Shown here piece after piece: positions 40,101 to 55,100 of a stretch of DNA of 64,000 nt (position 1 is the stretch's first letter; each line of letters starts with the position of its first letter). The stretch spans positions 7,998,001-8,062,000 of the forward strand of contig NC_134825.1 in assembly GCF_004210375.1 (NCBI RefSeq). The letters run 5' to 3'. This DNA is from Tachypleus tridentatus (lineage: Eukaryota; Arthropoda; Merostomata; Xiphosura; Limulidae). The notes under the pieces are model-generated. The model had not been told where the DNA came from and made no database searches. It worked only from the letters and a program-made list of their open reading frames with translations. A program made the position numbers and the translations under genes.

Positions 40101-43100
40101 TTCAAATGTCAAGCTGTTGTGTGGTTGTTTTAATTTTGTTGCATGTAGATTGGTTAACATCTATAGATTTTACATATACTGTTCTAAATCTTGTAATTTT
40201 TACTTTTATAATATTCAATGGGCAAAAGTAATTGGAGTAGCTGGATATTGGTTTGTGCTAGTACATTTCTTATGCCAACTAGTTTGGAGCTAAAGCATCA
40301 AAAATAAAGTTTATACCACCAACCTAGCTTCCACAGAGTTACAGAACTTCAAATATAATGTAACAGATACACTTGTGATAACCTATTGGTTGAGTGAAAG
40401 TTTACTTTGGTAATACAGTTCACATTTACTGTTTATTTCTGTTATAACCTCAGAGTATTATCCAGTGTGTACAAATGAAAACCAAAGTTAAACAGTAAAA
40501 TGATATTATTTTACACAAAATTGTCTTAATGCAGCAGTACTAACATTTATTATAATACAGTTGTACATAAATGGAATAGTAGATTAAAGTTTATGTTTAT
40601 AAAAAACATTTAACATCAAATATATTTAGAAGAAAGAAACTGATGGAGAAGTGAATAAAGATGATGATGATGAGCCAATGCCTCTTGCTGAAAGAATTGG
40701 AAATTCTCCTGAGAAATACGAACAAGCAAAGGCAAAAAAAGGTAGGAACTCAGAATTATATCTGTAACTGTTGGTTTTCATTTGAAAAAGTGGAAAATTA
40801 ATTAAAGTAATATTAGTGTTATAAAGACATTAGTGTAATAAAGACATTTTTCTAATTTCTGAAACATCTTTATAATTGTTAGAAGAGAAGTTTCCAGCTC
40901 AGTATTTAATGGAATCCACCACGTCTCTAAATGTCATAAAATCTAATTTATTTTTGGTATCATGTGTTAGTAAATGTACGTAGTTTGTGAAATGCTCGTC
41001 TTGTTTGTTTATCAAACTGATTTCCTTATAAAGTAACAAATGACTGTATTGTCTTCAGTCCTGCTAAATATCTTGTAGTTTTTATTGATATCTTTTCGTG
41101 GTGGATTATCAAATAAAGGTACTCATAGAAGTGATAAAGAAAAACCATTTTTTCCAAAAGAGGTTATGAAGGACCAAAACTATTAAAAAGAGAGAAAAAG
41201 AGTGTTTATGCTGGTATATCGCAGCACTACCTATAAATTTAATCTTGTCTAAGACTGGTAAGTTGATGCTTAGGCTAACAAGAGTGTCATGGCAACTTGT
41301 TTATAAAGTCTATTCACATGTTGTAATATTTTCAAAACAAACCTAAAACTCAAGCGCTTTTGAATGGTTGACTATTCAGGAGAATGAAGAAAAGTCAACT
41401 GTTTGAAAGCTCCTGAGTCTTGGGTCTTGTTTTAAAAATGTTACAACATTTTAGGTGATACTGTGGACTAGCTACTTAACATGAGTCTATTCACAAGTAC
41501 TGTTATGCAGCTAATATTCACTTATTGAAGACCAGCTACTAATAAATATGTATGTGTAATAAAATTGAGAAACATTAAAAGCCACCCTTTAAAACATTTA
41601 TTTTGTTAAAGAAACAAATAATTACTGCTGCAAACTTTTTAATACTATGGGCATGATATTACCATATATAGTTCTCTGGAAATATATTGATTTTGCATCA
41701 TTTATGATGTGGTGGGAAAATTTAGGCTACATTATCAGAACTTATGTGGTAAACATTTTTATCATGAAACAGAGTTGTGGATTTCTTTACAGAAATTTTT
41801 ATAGATGAATGTAGGAATTCACTTTTCTTAATAGTATTTGGTCAAATCTGTAATTATACAGTCGTTTTTGTGATGCAACATTTATACAGATAATTAAAAT
41901 ATTATGTAATTTATGCCTTTATAGCATTAAAGCAGCAAATTAAACATAGCCCAAAGAAGTCACTCTCATCTAAAAAGAAAGGACCAAAAAGAAACCCATG
42001 GTCAGCTTCAGAATCTGAACCCAGCTCATCAGAAGAATCGGATGTAGAAGCTAGTGACTATATACCACCAGAGAAGAGAACCACTGCTCCAAGACGAGCT
42101 GCAGGCATGTAGTATGATAAATCTTTTTTAATAGTTAATATCAATCACTGCTGTGATACAAGTTGGAGGTTTGTTATATGATAGATATGTCTATAGTAGT
42201 GAGCAAAATAAATAAATATAATAATATTTAATGAGATATGCTTGTAACTATCCCATGCATTATACAAGTCACTAAACTAATATGTTTGTCAGTTGAGTTT
42301 CTAAATTTTTATGGTGGGAACATTAATTTAGACACAGTTCAAAAGACAGTAAAACAAAATTTAAATATAAACAGACATACAGTAAAACAAAATTTAAATA
42401 TAAACAGACATACAGTGAAACAAAATTTAAATATAAACAGACATATACTGTTGCAAGTTTTAGGATAAATAAAGGTAGTTTCACATTGCAGTTTCAAGTG
42501 ATTCTAGAAAAAGGGTTAACTTAGAATTTTTAGAATATATATATTGGAGGTTACAAGATTGGTAAAATTGACCAACCTTGTATTTAGAGTTAGGATAAAG
42601 AAAATAACAGATAAAATAGAAAGTTTTAATTAAAAAATGATTTTTTTAACTAATCAAGAGAATTTATAAATTATACAAATTAAATTTGAAAATTTTCAGA
42701 TAAATAAAAGTATTTTTAATCTTAACATGAAAATCTCTTTACATTCAGACAAGTAAACAGTACTCTGCCACTTTTGCTGCCAGTTAGGAGTCAAAGGCCA
42801 TGTTATCATATTTATTGACTTGCATTCAGAATTTTACTCAATTACTTTTTTATGAATTTATGTCAGTAAGGTTGGAATAAAGTGTAGATTATAGTTCAAA
42901 TTTTAATATTATATACAAGTTAACTTCTTTAAACCAAATATTAGAAGAATTGATCTAGATGTAGATTTTAGTGAGTATGTTCAATGCAGCACTGTTGAAA
43001 ATTAGATGTTTGTGATGTCAAAATACCTAGTATATAGTTTCTTGCAAATTAGGAACTCAACTTACTGATATTATCAAGCTAGAATATAAAATAAAAACTT

Positions 43101-46100
43101 CATGTATTTTTATTTTGTACTCAATCAAACACATAGTGGCAGTATTCACCTCTTTCTGTTTTTTTAAATGGTCCCCTATATACACTTAATTTAATATAGG
43201 ACATGTGAATCATAAATTGATAACTAATAATGTCCCCTAGTGATCTTTTTCAGCCATTTTAATCTGTTAAAAGGCTACCACATTCTTTTAATCCAAGATT
43301 TCAAGGCAGTAGGTTGTGTCATTAATTAACTCAAAGTTTCATATTTTTTTAAAATCTAAATACATCTTAGTTACTAAGCTCTATAAATTTTAATATAAAT
43401 CTGTGGTATCAGTGTAGTTATTTATCATTTTTTGGTTATACAACTGTATATATAAAATCTAAAAAACATTTTGTTTGATATCCTCCACATGTGAAATTTT
43501 AAAAGGCTTAGCAACCTATGTCCAGGAGCAACTGAGGACAAAGGTTGAAGCAATGAGAGATAATTGTTTGCCTCACACATTGATTTAATGTTCTATATTT
43601 TAAGAAAAATAAAGTTAATAATCTGTATACAAATATGTAATGCATAATAATTGAAATGTAACTGTATGTTACAAAATACTAGTCCAATAAAACACATCCA
43701 AGACAGGGAAAAATTAAAGGTCAGTTTTATATTACTGGATATGTAACAGGAATGCATGTGCATTGTGTCAATGCAAGTTATACATGACTGGAAGGTCAAT
43801 ATAATAAAAATAAATATTTATGTAAGTGTGTGTGTGTGTATGTATAATATATATAGCATTATGAGACTTAGACTAAACATATGTATTTTCGTTTTACAAT
43901 ATGTAGTCATTCAAGCATGAAAAAAAAATAATTTATGTTTATTTTCTAATTTTATATGAGGTTGGTCAAGTGACAGAACCCACACAGTTAGAGTGTAGAA
44001 AATAATATAAAGTATAATTGAAAACAAACATTTGAAATGTATTTAGTAAGTTTTGGACAAAGAACAGTATTTTTAATCATAACATAAAATCACTTTGCAC
44101 TAAGACTAGTAACAGAAAAGACTATTTTCACAAATAAACCTTTAGCCAAAATATTTCATTAAAAAATCTGATTTTTTTTAAACAAAATGCTTTTAATTTT
44201 TACTAAATGTCTACCAAATTTTGTGAAGATACAAATGTTGTATCAAACATTACATTCAAATACTTTACGTGTGTAGATGTACTCGTGTATACTATACTGA
44301 GCCTGTAGCAAAATCTAATTTTTTGTGTAAAAAGGTTCTGTAATTAGACTAAAAGTGCCAGATTTTGTGTAGATACACACTGTAATAAAATGCATATTAC
44401 ATAAACAATAATAAGTACAAAATGGTTACGACCTCAGTCAATTTGAACAAGCTTAGGTTACACTTAAGATATGTAAAATAAAGTATTGTAAGAGAAACTT
44501 TAACAAGTTTAGTTTTGTATCACAGTAAAGGCAACTGATTGCATATTCTTTTTTACACACACTTTTACTAGCCAGTAATTGTAGTTCTGTGAGGTATTTA
44601 TGTATATAATAGCCAAATTTATTCTTGTTGCAGATTTGGATTTTTTGTTGGACGGTACTTATTGTAACTTCATTAATATTATTACACGTTTAAGAAATGG
44701 CTTTTCTAAAAGTGTTTTGATTGGTCTAACGTGTTTGAGAGAGTGGTTAGTGCAGTGAAACAGTATAATATTGTTATGTTTGGATCTGTAATTTGATGAA
44801 TGACAATTTAAACATGTTCTATACAGCTTCAAAGGCAAAATATAACTTTGATAGTGAAGAAGAAGAGGAGGAGCATGAGAATTTTAAACCAAATTATGGA
44901 GCTGATGTTGACTGTATTGGTTTAGATCTAGATGGAAACAGTGAGGAAGATGAACCTCCCAGTAGAACAAAGAGCAAAACAATAAAAAGGTATGATTTTG
45001 TGTTTTCATATAGCTGGTTGATTTGACATCTTATAGACTTCTTTGTTTCATTGTGATGTAAGTGTTATAGTTGATTTCCATGGGAACAGTTGGTGCTAAC
45101 TGTCATCAGAAGCTGATCTCTAAATCTTTGTCTCAGATAACATGTAGAACTTATGGGAATGAGAGACATCTTGATGAGAAAATACTTTTCTTAAAGGGCC
45201 AGGAGTTGTGTATTGTAGCCATTCATTGAATGTGAATCTGAGGGCTAATGGTTCATGGCCTTTTGCTTCCAGAATATATGCTGTATTTTGAGTGACAGCC
45301 AAGTCCCACTTCTCATTCATGTAACGATCAGCCGTAGGTGTTGTTGGCTAACTACCTTCCTTGACTGTCACTTCAAAATTATGGATAGTTGTACACATGT
45401 AGACTTTTTATAGCTTTGTGTGAAATTTCTGAAACAACAACAACAAGATCTTTCTTAGCCCAAAGTAGACAGGGGTGGGGCTACATTTTATGAATCAGGA
45501 TTTTTCATTTGTCTTCATAAGTTTGGGAATTTTTCTCTTTGTAAGGGTTCTGTGACTATTTTAACAAAATTCTCAAACAGATGAGTTTTCATATTTAATT
45601 TCTTCAGTATTTGAGATTGGAATTACATCAAATAAGTTTTTTTGTTATTTGTGATAAAATCTAGTTATTCATTTTATTCATTTTTAGCTTTATTGGATAA
45701 GTATAATGTAAAGTCTGTTCTTGAGATCTGGTTGATTCCAAGCTCCAGTAGTGATCTAAGGGGGATGCAATCTAGGCAGTTATCAAGAATGACATAATGT
45801 AGAGAGCAACACATTGAAAGCCAGGAGATGGAGAAGTAGAAAAAGGTGTACACAGAACTGGCATTCCCTTTGTAGGAAATAAAAATCCTGGGATGAAGGA
45901 TATGAAAAATGCAGAAGATTTTGTTGACTCACAGATAATGGATTTCCAGAACATACATACCTTCTCTCACACTACACCTATTACTCAACTGCTAGGATTT
46001 CTGTATATTTAGCTATATAAGTATTGGTATGATTCTTTTTTTTTTCACTTGCTCCAGTCTGTTATTTCTCACTTAATCATTCTTGATAATATCTGTCTTG

Positions 46101-49100
46101 TGATGTTCCACATAAATCAATGTGCCCTCTATCTTTTTACTGTATATAAGCATCTACTTCATATAATATTGTCACATTTTCTTGACAAAGTGTTCACTAA
46201 TGGAGTTCTCTATAGTATGACAACTGGAGATACTTGGAGTGTTCTTTATGTTATCTCTTTAATTTTCATAAAACTAAAGACAAGCTTTGAAAAAAAATTG
46301 TTTGCCAAGCTGATTTGTGGCATGCATTTCTAGATTAATGCATCCAGCGCAGAAGCAAATCAGGTCTCTCCTGTCTCACCTTTGATATCTAGTGCCTTTT
46401 CAGTTTCAACAAACTCACACCTGGCTCTAAACTGTGGAGCAAGCAGTCTCCCTCTTTCTTCTCTCATGGTTCTTTAACCTTTGGGAGTTTGGGCATCTCT
46501 CCAATCCCTCATTTCTTTGGAACAAGCATACATTAGATCCCTTTAGTGGTTTCTACACAGTAAATAGATCATGAACAGTAATCAGTAATGATGAGAAAAC
46601 CCACTTGTAGAGAAAAATATATTTGTACATATTTTCAAGTATTTCATTTAACATACAGTTTATTAAACTTCCTATTCCCTCTTGTTGTCAAACATATCAC
46701 ATTAGAGAAGAGTCATAATCCCTGCTTCCTTTGATAGTACCGTGAAACCTCTTTAAAAGAAAAACAGGTCAAATTTGAGAAACCAAGAACTTCAGATAAC
46801 CTTACGAAATTAAGTCTGCCATCAGTGATGTCAAGAAAACCCACTTGTTTGGATTGAGAAAATTTTTTATGCAGAGGAGTGAACAACATTTCAACCTTCC
46901 TTGGTCATCGTCAGGTTCACAAAGAAGGTCAGATGTTGTTTGCTCTTCTGCATAAAACATTTTCTCAACCCAAACCAGCCATTTTTACATATATATAAAG
47001 ATCATGAACAGTGATCCACTAGATTTCTCAATTTCCTTATTCATGATCAACACTACAGTTGGTATTATTCTGCCATCACCTCATCCAGAGATCCGTATTT
47101 TTGTGGATACCTTGTTTTAGGGATGACATAAATATTTCAGTGCTCAGGAGTTTCAGTAAATATGGATGGACAATGACTTTGCTTCACATTGGTATTTTAG
47201 AGCATCATGCTGTTTAAAGGCAATTTCTCAAGTTATGCAATTACAGGGGCAAATTCATCATGCTTCAAACTCCAACAATCCTACATGGTATCTTACATTT
47301 CACAGCAAGGTGGCAATTAGTCCAGGTCTTTCTTTTTTTTCAAACCTTGCATCTTCTATATCATCCTACTAGATGACTTTGTTCCAGGGGTGATAAATTT
47401 GGTTTCAGATCAATTGTCTCGACCCTGCCACATTATTCTGACAGAAGGAATGCTTCTTTAAGGAGTTTTCCATTGAATTTGCTCTCAATTTGGAACATTA
47501 TTGATAGATGCATTTGCCACTCATTGGAACACTCAGGTACCAGCATTTTGGTCTCCAGTACCTCACCCTTGGGCATTGGTAATAGATGCATTCATCGGAC
47601 TGCAACTACATGCCTGTGCACCTATTTGTCTATTCCCCAGAATCCTGTCAATGATTCATTCAACTCCTGGTCACATTCTGTTGCTATCACAATTGTTCTT
47701 AATAGGAGAACTTTATTGATTACCTTTTAATATTTGAAGAGACAGAAATTATTTTAATCCCCAGTACTTTTTGGTCTCCTTAAGTTATTTAAGGTCTTTT
47801 ATCCAAACAACTGTTTCAGTTACCTAACAAGGATATATAGATGGAATTACATGCTCTTTTTCAACATCCATTTCAGCCCTTGGTTTCATTTGCTATGTAT
47901 CACCTTTCTTTTGAGGTTTATTTTTTGTTGGCCCAAGGATGTTGCAGGTCAGAGTTGTTTGCACTGTGCAGTACACAGGAAATTTTATAATTCTACTAAT
48001 GGCTTTTTATTCACTGTAACACTTCAACTTCCTAGAATTTATATCTAGTTGTCTTGATGGTATTGCTATGAAAATTGATCCATGTTACTTATTCTAGAAT
48101 CTCTTTGGAAGCAGAATACTTCTGCAAGGCGTCTCATCAGATTTTCCACATTTCTCTGTCCTCAGGCAGAAGGATATTGTGCAGGCTAGTGTGTGGACCA
48201 CATTGAATGATTTTTCCCATGATCTGACAGTATATTCCTCTGAGGGTTTTTGACTATCCTCTGTAACTATCCTCTAGATTATAAAGAAGGATAAGTACTT
48301 TCCTTATTAATCTCACATCTCCTTTCCTTTCCAGTGTCCCTTGTTACTTCTTTTCATAGGATCTCACACTGTGAAAGTGTTGCCCAATCAGGTGTGCTTT
48401 ATCAAATCAAATCCACACAGTAACCACTACCACAGTATACTTTATCTAGGTTGCAACAGGATCTATATAAATGAGATGTTCTATAAGACCACCTATAGAT
48501 AAACCAGATGGTGTTACTGTACTATGCTGGACTGCCCCTCATGAAATATCTTGAGTAAAGCGTAAGTGGATCCTGTCAGTCAGTGGATTTGGTATAACCA
48601 CAATCTCTGCAGATGCATTCCTTATGGATAATTCCCTCACTAACTTCTCCATCTTGTCAGTGTGGGATTCTAGCTGTAGAGGAAATGGATGTCAGTGTTT
48701 TGGAAGTTAACATTTACTTGAATCAAAAATGTATTTTCAATTGCCTATCTCCTCTCACACTCCCTGTCCTTCCTTCCCAGTAAGGGCTAGTGTTAGGGAA
48801 TGTGGATTGGATCAGTCTTGTAAAAGTGATAATTTTATTTGAAGGAGGTGCTTACATATACAGTATTAAGATAAAAGACAGGTGGAGAGTGTCATGAGAG
48901 AAGTGTCATCAAAGGTAATTATGGAATATAACAAAAGTAAGATCAGATTGAAGCAGTTGTGCAGCATGAAAACAGTTACCTGAATGAAATGGTAATATTT
49001 GTTTTTTTCACAAAGTAATGTGAGGAACATTGTGTGGATGCCTTAGTGGACAGCATTATGAACTAGTCTTGTATGTAACATGTAATGATGAATAGAAAAA

Positions 49101-52100
49101 AAAAAACTGGCTTAGCATGAAAAATGAATTTAGAAACTTTGCATGGAAAGGAATGTATAAACTAACCTGTTGATTATAAGCACAGAAGGAACCATGAAGG
49201 GAAAAGAGCTATAAAAGATATCCCAAACATAGTAATCTGACTTAGAAAAACATTTAAAGTAAAATGATCTAAAAACATTTAAATGAAGGAACTGTAAAAT
49301 GTATCTTTTTAATCCAAATTCATTAAACAAAAAACATCTGTTTGAGATAACATAGAATAATTATTAGAAAAGAAGATAAGAATTTAAAATTTTGATAAAT
49401 TAAACTCAAACTTTACAGATGTTTTGTTTTTAAACCCATGAATGTGGCAAGTTATGCTGAAAAATGTGTCAGATTGAGATAGTATAGTTAAAAGTTAGAA
49501 TTTTAATCTATGTCACATAGTGCTGGAGCTGACATTTATTGATAAGTGCCATTTATTTAAAATGTACTTCTATTATCTTTAAAACATGAGAGGTGTACGA
49601 TTCTTATTGCCTAACTCTCTAAGATAATTTTACAGTTATACTTTTACCCTTTGGACTATCAGGTGTTTTTTTGCTTCTTTTCCATGACATTCGTATCATT
49701 ATTGTAGTTTTGAGTCAGCTTTTTTGCATAGGTGGCTCAAGGTGTACATGTGACAATAATTTACAGAGTTATATTCAAAACGTAATAAAACTACTTGATT
49801 ATTAATGTACAAAAAATAAACTTAGCATCAAATAAAACAAGTTTTAAATTCTTATTTTTATAAGAACATGTTTATAAAAATCCTCAATCTCTCATAATAT
49901 GAGAACTATGATGTGTGTTCTCTTTGTCTTCCCTCATTTCTAATTTATTTATCTCTCCTGTGAGAAGTGTGGAATTTAATGTCAATTACTTATTATCATA
50001 TAGCTAATACTCAGTATAATTTTTAATCCTCTCCCGTCTTATTTGGTTGCACAACCAACCAGGAGCCATAAATTAGAAAATCAGACCCATTTGCCACACC
50101 CACCTGTCATGTCCTGTGTTTCATAAATTACCAGTAGTTTTCTATGATATTTAATACTATATTATTTATAATCAATAGAAAGCCAAGGTTTTAATCTATC
50201 ATATGGCATATTATACTACATTCTTTACTGTACAGAAAAATACATATTTCTCTTCCATTTCAAACCATTCACATGGAAAACACATCAGTGGGTTTAGCTG
50301 AATTTTTGATGACTCTTATAGCATAGTTGTAGAAAGCCAGAAAAATTATAGTAGTTGTAGGACATTGTCCACTTTGTGCAAGTTATTATACTATGTTTTT
50401 AAGTATTTTTATTTGTTATTATAAAAGTTACTAAAATGTAAAAATTAGAAACTTACTAGGTTAATTTACGTAAAATAAAGAATAATGATAAAATATTGGC
50501 AGAGTATGTTCGTAAGTAGCCTTGTGCAATAAGGTAACATGAGTTGCACATTGGCCAAGTAATTCACAACTTGTGTGACAGCACGATATGGTTCAAAAGT
50601 CAATAATAAAAAAATTAAATCAAGTGTAAATAGATATATATTGTTAGAAGCTGAGAATAAACAATTGTTGTTTCCTGTTACAATTGGGCAGAGATAAAGG
50701 TAACTTAAAATCATTTCTTAATTTATTTATAATGGTTACAAGGTCAGTCAAACTGACCAATCCTGTAGAGTTACAGTGTAGGAAATGAGAAATAAAATAT
50801 TACGTTCTTCTGAAAAAACATTTTTTGATTTATTTAGAAGGTCCTAAAGATTGTGCAGAAAAAAATTAAAAATTTTCAGGTTAAGAAAAATTATTTTAAT
50901 CATAACATGGAAATCACTGCACTCTGACACCATATAATTATGGACACAGTATTTGTAATAATACCTAATTAAAAGTTTTGATTTTTTGTCTACAAGATGC
51001 TTTAAAGTTTACTGAAACCTTGCCAAAGTTTTGTGAATATACATTAAATATTTTCATCAGAGTTATATGTATACCAGCCTAGTTACAGGGTAATGTAATG
51101 TAATACACATAAGCACTTTGTGATAGTATTACTAGATTATGAAGTTTTTATCACCCTTGATTTTGTGTAAAAATCCATTTAGAACTTGCATTACTACTTT
51201 GTGTTTCCATGAGAAGAATATGAAATTCTCACCATTAGTTTAATTTTGTTGTAAAATTTATGAAATTCAAATCACCAGTTTTTGTGTGAAAAGATTATGA
51301 AATTTATGTTGTGGTGTTTCATGTGAAGAGCTGAAAATGCTGTTAATTGGAACTACTAATAATTTATTTAGTTTTGAAATTCATTGGGCTAGAAATCATT
51401 TCACCGGAAGATAAAAACCGAATTCAAGGTAAATTTCATTATGTGTGTCTGTTTCAGGTCTCAGCCAGAACCTCACAGAGAGGAAAAAACAAACGAAAAT
51501 CAAAATGGAAGTGAGTTAACCAAACATTTTCATTTTTCTTATGCTTTTAAAAAATGTGTTTAGATCTGATTTTAATTTAAAATACAAGTTAGTATAATCA
51601 ATCTTCAGACTTGATACCCTGAAGTTCTTTGTCATGATAAGCATTTCATTAGAATATATTATCAGTTGTGGTTGTATCCTGTGTAATGAAATTGTTGGGA
51701 TTGTGTGTGTGACAAAATCTGTGTGTATAGCACCAATAATTCATGTTTATAGTGTGTATACTCTACACAGTTTAGTCTGCTAGAGATCTTGGTAAATACA
51801 AATAATAAAATATGCCAGATACTGTCAGTGTAAAAAAGATAGCAGAATGAGCCATAGGAAATTAATTGCAAGCAAAACAGTCATAACACTTAGTTGCACG
51901 ATATCTGCTCTACATGAAACCAGCAATATTGGAATTTTATTGTACATCAACTAAGAAACACTTAGGTCAACAAAAAGTGCTGTTAAAAATTGTCAGAATA
52001 TATCTTTACAGTGACAGGACATCAACTGTGTTCAGTTCCAGACACATGATTAGTTTATAGAATTTCCATTAACACACTTGTATACAGTTAAGACCCTTCC

Positions 52101-55100
52101 AAAGAAAATTTTGAAATGCAAAAAATAAAATTCTCATATCCTTGTGCCAAATGCACAAAGATATGAGAATTTTACAAAGCATTTGTTGCCTAACATTATC
52201 TTCAATAAAGATATGTCAGGTCAGTATCAATATATTTTCCACTTTCAGTGTTCACAAAGAGTTATAAAGTACAAATGTCCAAAATTTCATTTCTGCCTCT
52301 TGGCCCATTATAGTCCATAAACACATGCTTAATGTTTTTGATCAAAATGGTTTCAGTAACTAGTGCCCCTCAACACATCAATAAAATTTTATGTGTTAAC
52401 GTATGATGAAGGTATCTATTTTTTAAATTGTTACTTTAATAGCTAAAAATAAACAATTGCCAAGTTTAAATTTATTGACTACTTTTGATATGATAACTGC
52501 GTTCTGTTAAATTCAAGTGTTAAATAATAGTGTGTAAGCCTGTGGTTAAAATATTTAGTAAGTACTCATAATCTACTGTAATACACCTGATGGATAACGT
52601 TTGTTTAAAGAAACAAAGACTTCCATTAGGGTGGTACAAAAATATAAACCTGAAAAACTGTTTCACAATAATATCTGTATATATTTCACTACTGCTAACA
52701 GTGTTGGACATAAGAAAAACTGGGTCAGTTCCTGCATATTAAGAGGTTGTGAATTTTAAACACTTTGTATAATCATAAATTACGAGGAAGGGCGAACAAA
52801 ATAGATGTTTGTTTTTATTCAGTATCAAAAGGAAAAAAAATTGAAAACTGAATAAAATTTTCAAAGTGTCCTGTATATCTGAATAAAATATTGTTATAAC
52901 AATAATGATACACTAGTTTATCATATCACTTTAGATTTTTCTTTGTGAAAGTTAGCAATGTATTTTGGTGTAGTTTAACTATGTGGAGAAGGTGTTACTT
53001 TTATCTTCATCCTTAACAATAGAAGAGTTAAATGCTTGAATCAGAGTAACACCTTTATCTGCCCAATCATCCACAACTTTCAACCCAGCTGCTGCATTGC
53101 TTTGTATTCCTGAATTACTTCCCAGTCTGCTGGGTCTTTCTCCAGGAACATCTTTGTTTTCTCTTTCCCTCTTAAACTTAAGATGTTGAATATGGTAAAG
53201 AGTCATCTTCGTTACATAGGATTGCAAAGGAACATTTCCCTCTAGTCATTGAAGATTTTCTGCGATATGTCAAGATTATTTACCATTTTATATTTAGTTC
53301 CTATTTGCCTGTCTTCAAAGAGACCACGTATTCTGATAAATCTCCTGACTGCTACAGCAGTATTGACAATGGAATGTTCTGAATATGTGTGTGGATAACT
53401 TTAATATCACAATGAGCTCACTGAAGGGTGTAGTTGTTCATTCTAGAAGATCACAAAGAGCATAGACTACAACTATAAAAAGGCACGCTTGTGTTAAGCC
53501 CTTGATTTCTTTGTCAATCAGTTTGAACTCTTCTCAAGAGATAAATATTTTGATAGAATACAATAGCTTTAACCATCCAATATATATGATTATATGCTCC
53601 AGGAGCTCTGAACTTGTATTGCAAAATTCTTTAAATTTGTGTTACCCTTAAACATTGATATAATTATTTCAAAATTCAGTCAGAGTTCTGTATCCGTGTA
53701 AAGAATGTAAAAATATATTTCATTTGTACCTTTTCATTTTTTACCATATATGCACGGACCACCCGAGATTTAATCTTACTTAATGAAAGGAAAAATGAAA
53801 GTTTGGTTCATTATGACACAAGGTATACTGTAATATGAGTTCACAGTGCCCCATTGTGGTGGGTTTTAACATCAACCAACACAAAATAGAAGTAGATAGA
53901 CCTCAAACATTGTATCTGACAATGTTTTTTGCAGTAATTCCAACTTGCCCTCATTCCTTTAGTCTGTGGAAGAAGCTCTATTTTAAAAGAAAGGGGGTGT
54001 TTAACCCATTCTTCACACCCACAAAGAATGCTATCCATCATTTTTTTGTTGTAAAACCCTTCAACACTGAAATCTCGAGGGATGAGCTTGCACTCAGTAT
54101 CATAGCAATAGAAGAACATAAATTATGATTTGGTACAGAGGTGTGAAATGTATAGACACATATTTCTCTGGACCAGGGGATTTAATGACCATCCATGAAC
54201 TGTACAAAATGTATCTACCTGGACCAGTGTATTTTGTGACCAGCTATTTGAATATATGCTAGTGTTTTCGTAAAACCTGTGTTATTGATTCATACTCTGA
54301 AGATTCTTCTACAAATTTAGAGAACAGGCAGGACTTGTGCAATACACATTTAATTAAAAAAAAAGATTGCATATATTTCTAAATATTTATTAAACTGAAA
54401 CAAACATAGATATTAAAATAAATATTTAACAGTAAATCTGTTGCAATACATATATATTTTATTAAAAATTAATACATTTTGATAAAGTTAAGTATAATTT
54501 GTCTACTGTGCTATAAATTAATGCCTTTCTACCATAATGGGAGCTGGAATGCTAACTTCAAGAGATAAGTTTTGAACTTACTTATCTCCAGGTAGTAATA
54601 TCTTATTTTCTTATTCTTATTATTATTCCAATTATTTTTTCTCCTTCAGTTTGGAAAGCAGTCACCTTCCCACAACTGTGCAGGCAGTGAAGGGTGATAT
54701 AGATGTGGGACACTCTCCTAATTTCTATCACTACATTTATTTCTTATGTGAGACTGACAAATGGAGGTTAGGAATGATAGATGGTGTATCCACACTGCAC
54801 TGTGGGTCCTACTTCTGCAGTCACCTCCAAAACCTAGGGTACATTTTATAATCCCACATTGCAGCTTGTACCCTGGGATATTTTCAATTAGTGCAGCATT
54901 TTTGTTTATTTTTTGTTTCAGCGTGTTTTTTAAGTTATAACAAAATCATACATATATATATATATGTTTTTCCAGGATCGACACCTGAAATGATAATATC
55001 AGACAGTGAAGACAGTTTTGATGCTCCACCATCCAGGACCACAAAAAAAACAGATGATACTGGTGGTGGAGATAAAGGTGTGTTAAACTATTACATTTAT

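Larger units (their letters stand above)
42105..44826 (+). other. TOP2 intron 17, GC-AG type
   Basis: Starts GCATGT after CAG and ends TATACAG. Holds the 33-bp repeat, a partial R2 copy (42530-42780) and a full R2 copy (43600-44330), and a GT microsatellite at 43828-43840. Confidence 0.8.
44990..51457 (+). other. TOP2 intron 18
   Basis: GT-AG intron, 6.5 kb, the largest placed. It holds a SINE-like tail (45340-45450), HL copy 2 (46585-46998), the DIRS-like fragment (47160-47760), a partial R2 (50725-51130) and a repeat shared with intron 2 (49930-50240). About 45700-48800 is richer in C/G than its flanks, as expected for a former coding element. Confidence 0.7.
51511..54975 (+). other. TOP2 intron 19
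   Basis: GT-AG intron, 3.5 kb. Holds a decayed ORF on the - strand (52979-54119) and an R1 copy (54746-54901). The rest is AT-rich with nothing recognised. Confidence 0.7.

Noticed and set aside
45772..47372. Several short frames (60-94 codons) as genes
   Set aside because: They lie in a C-richer, transposon-derived stretch, lack conserved motifs in one frame and have no starts or signals worth trusting.
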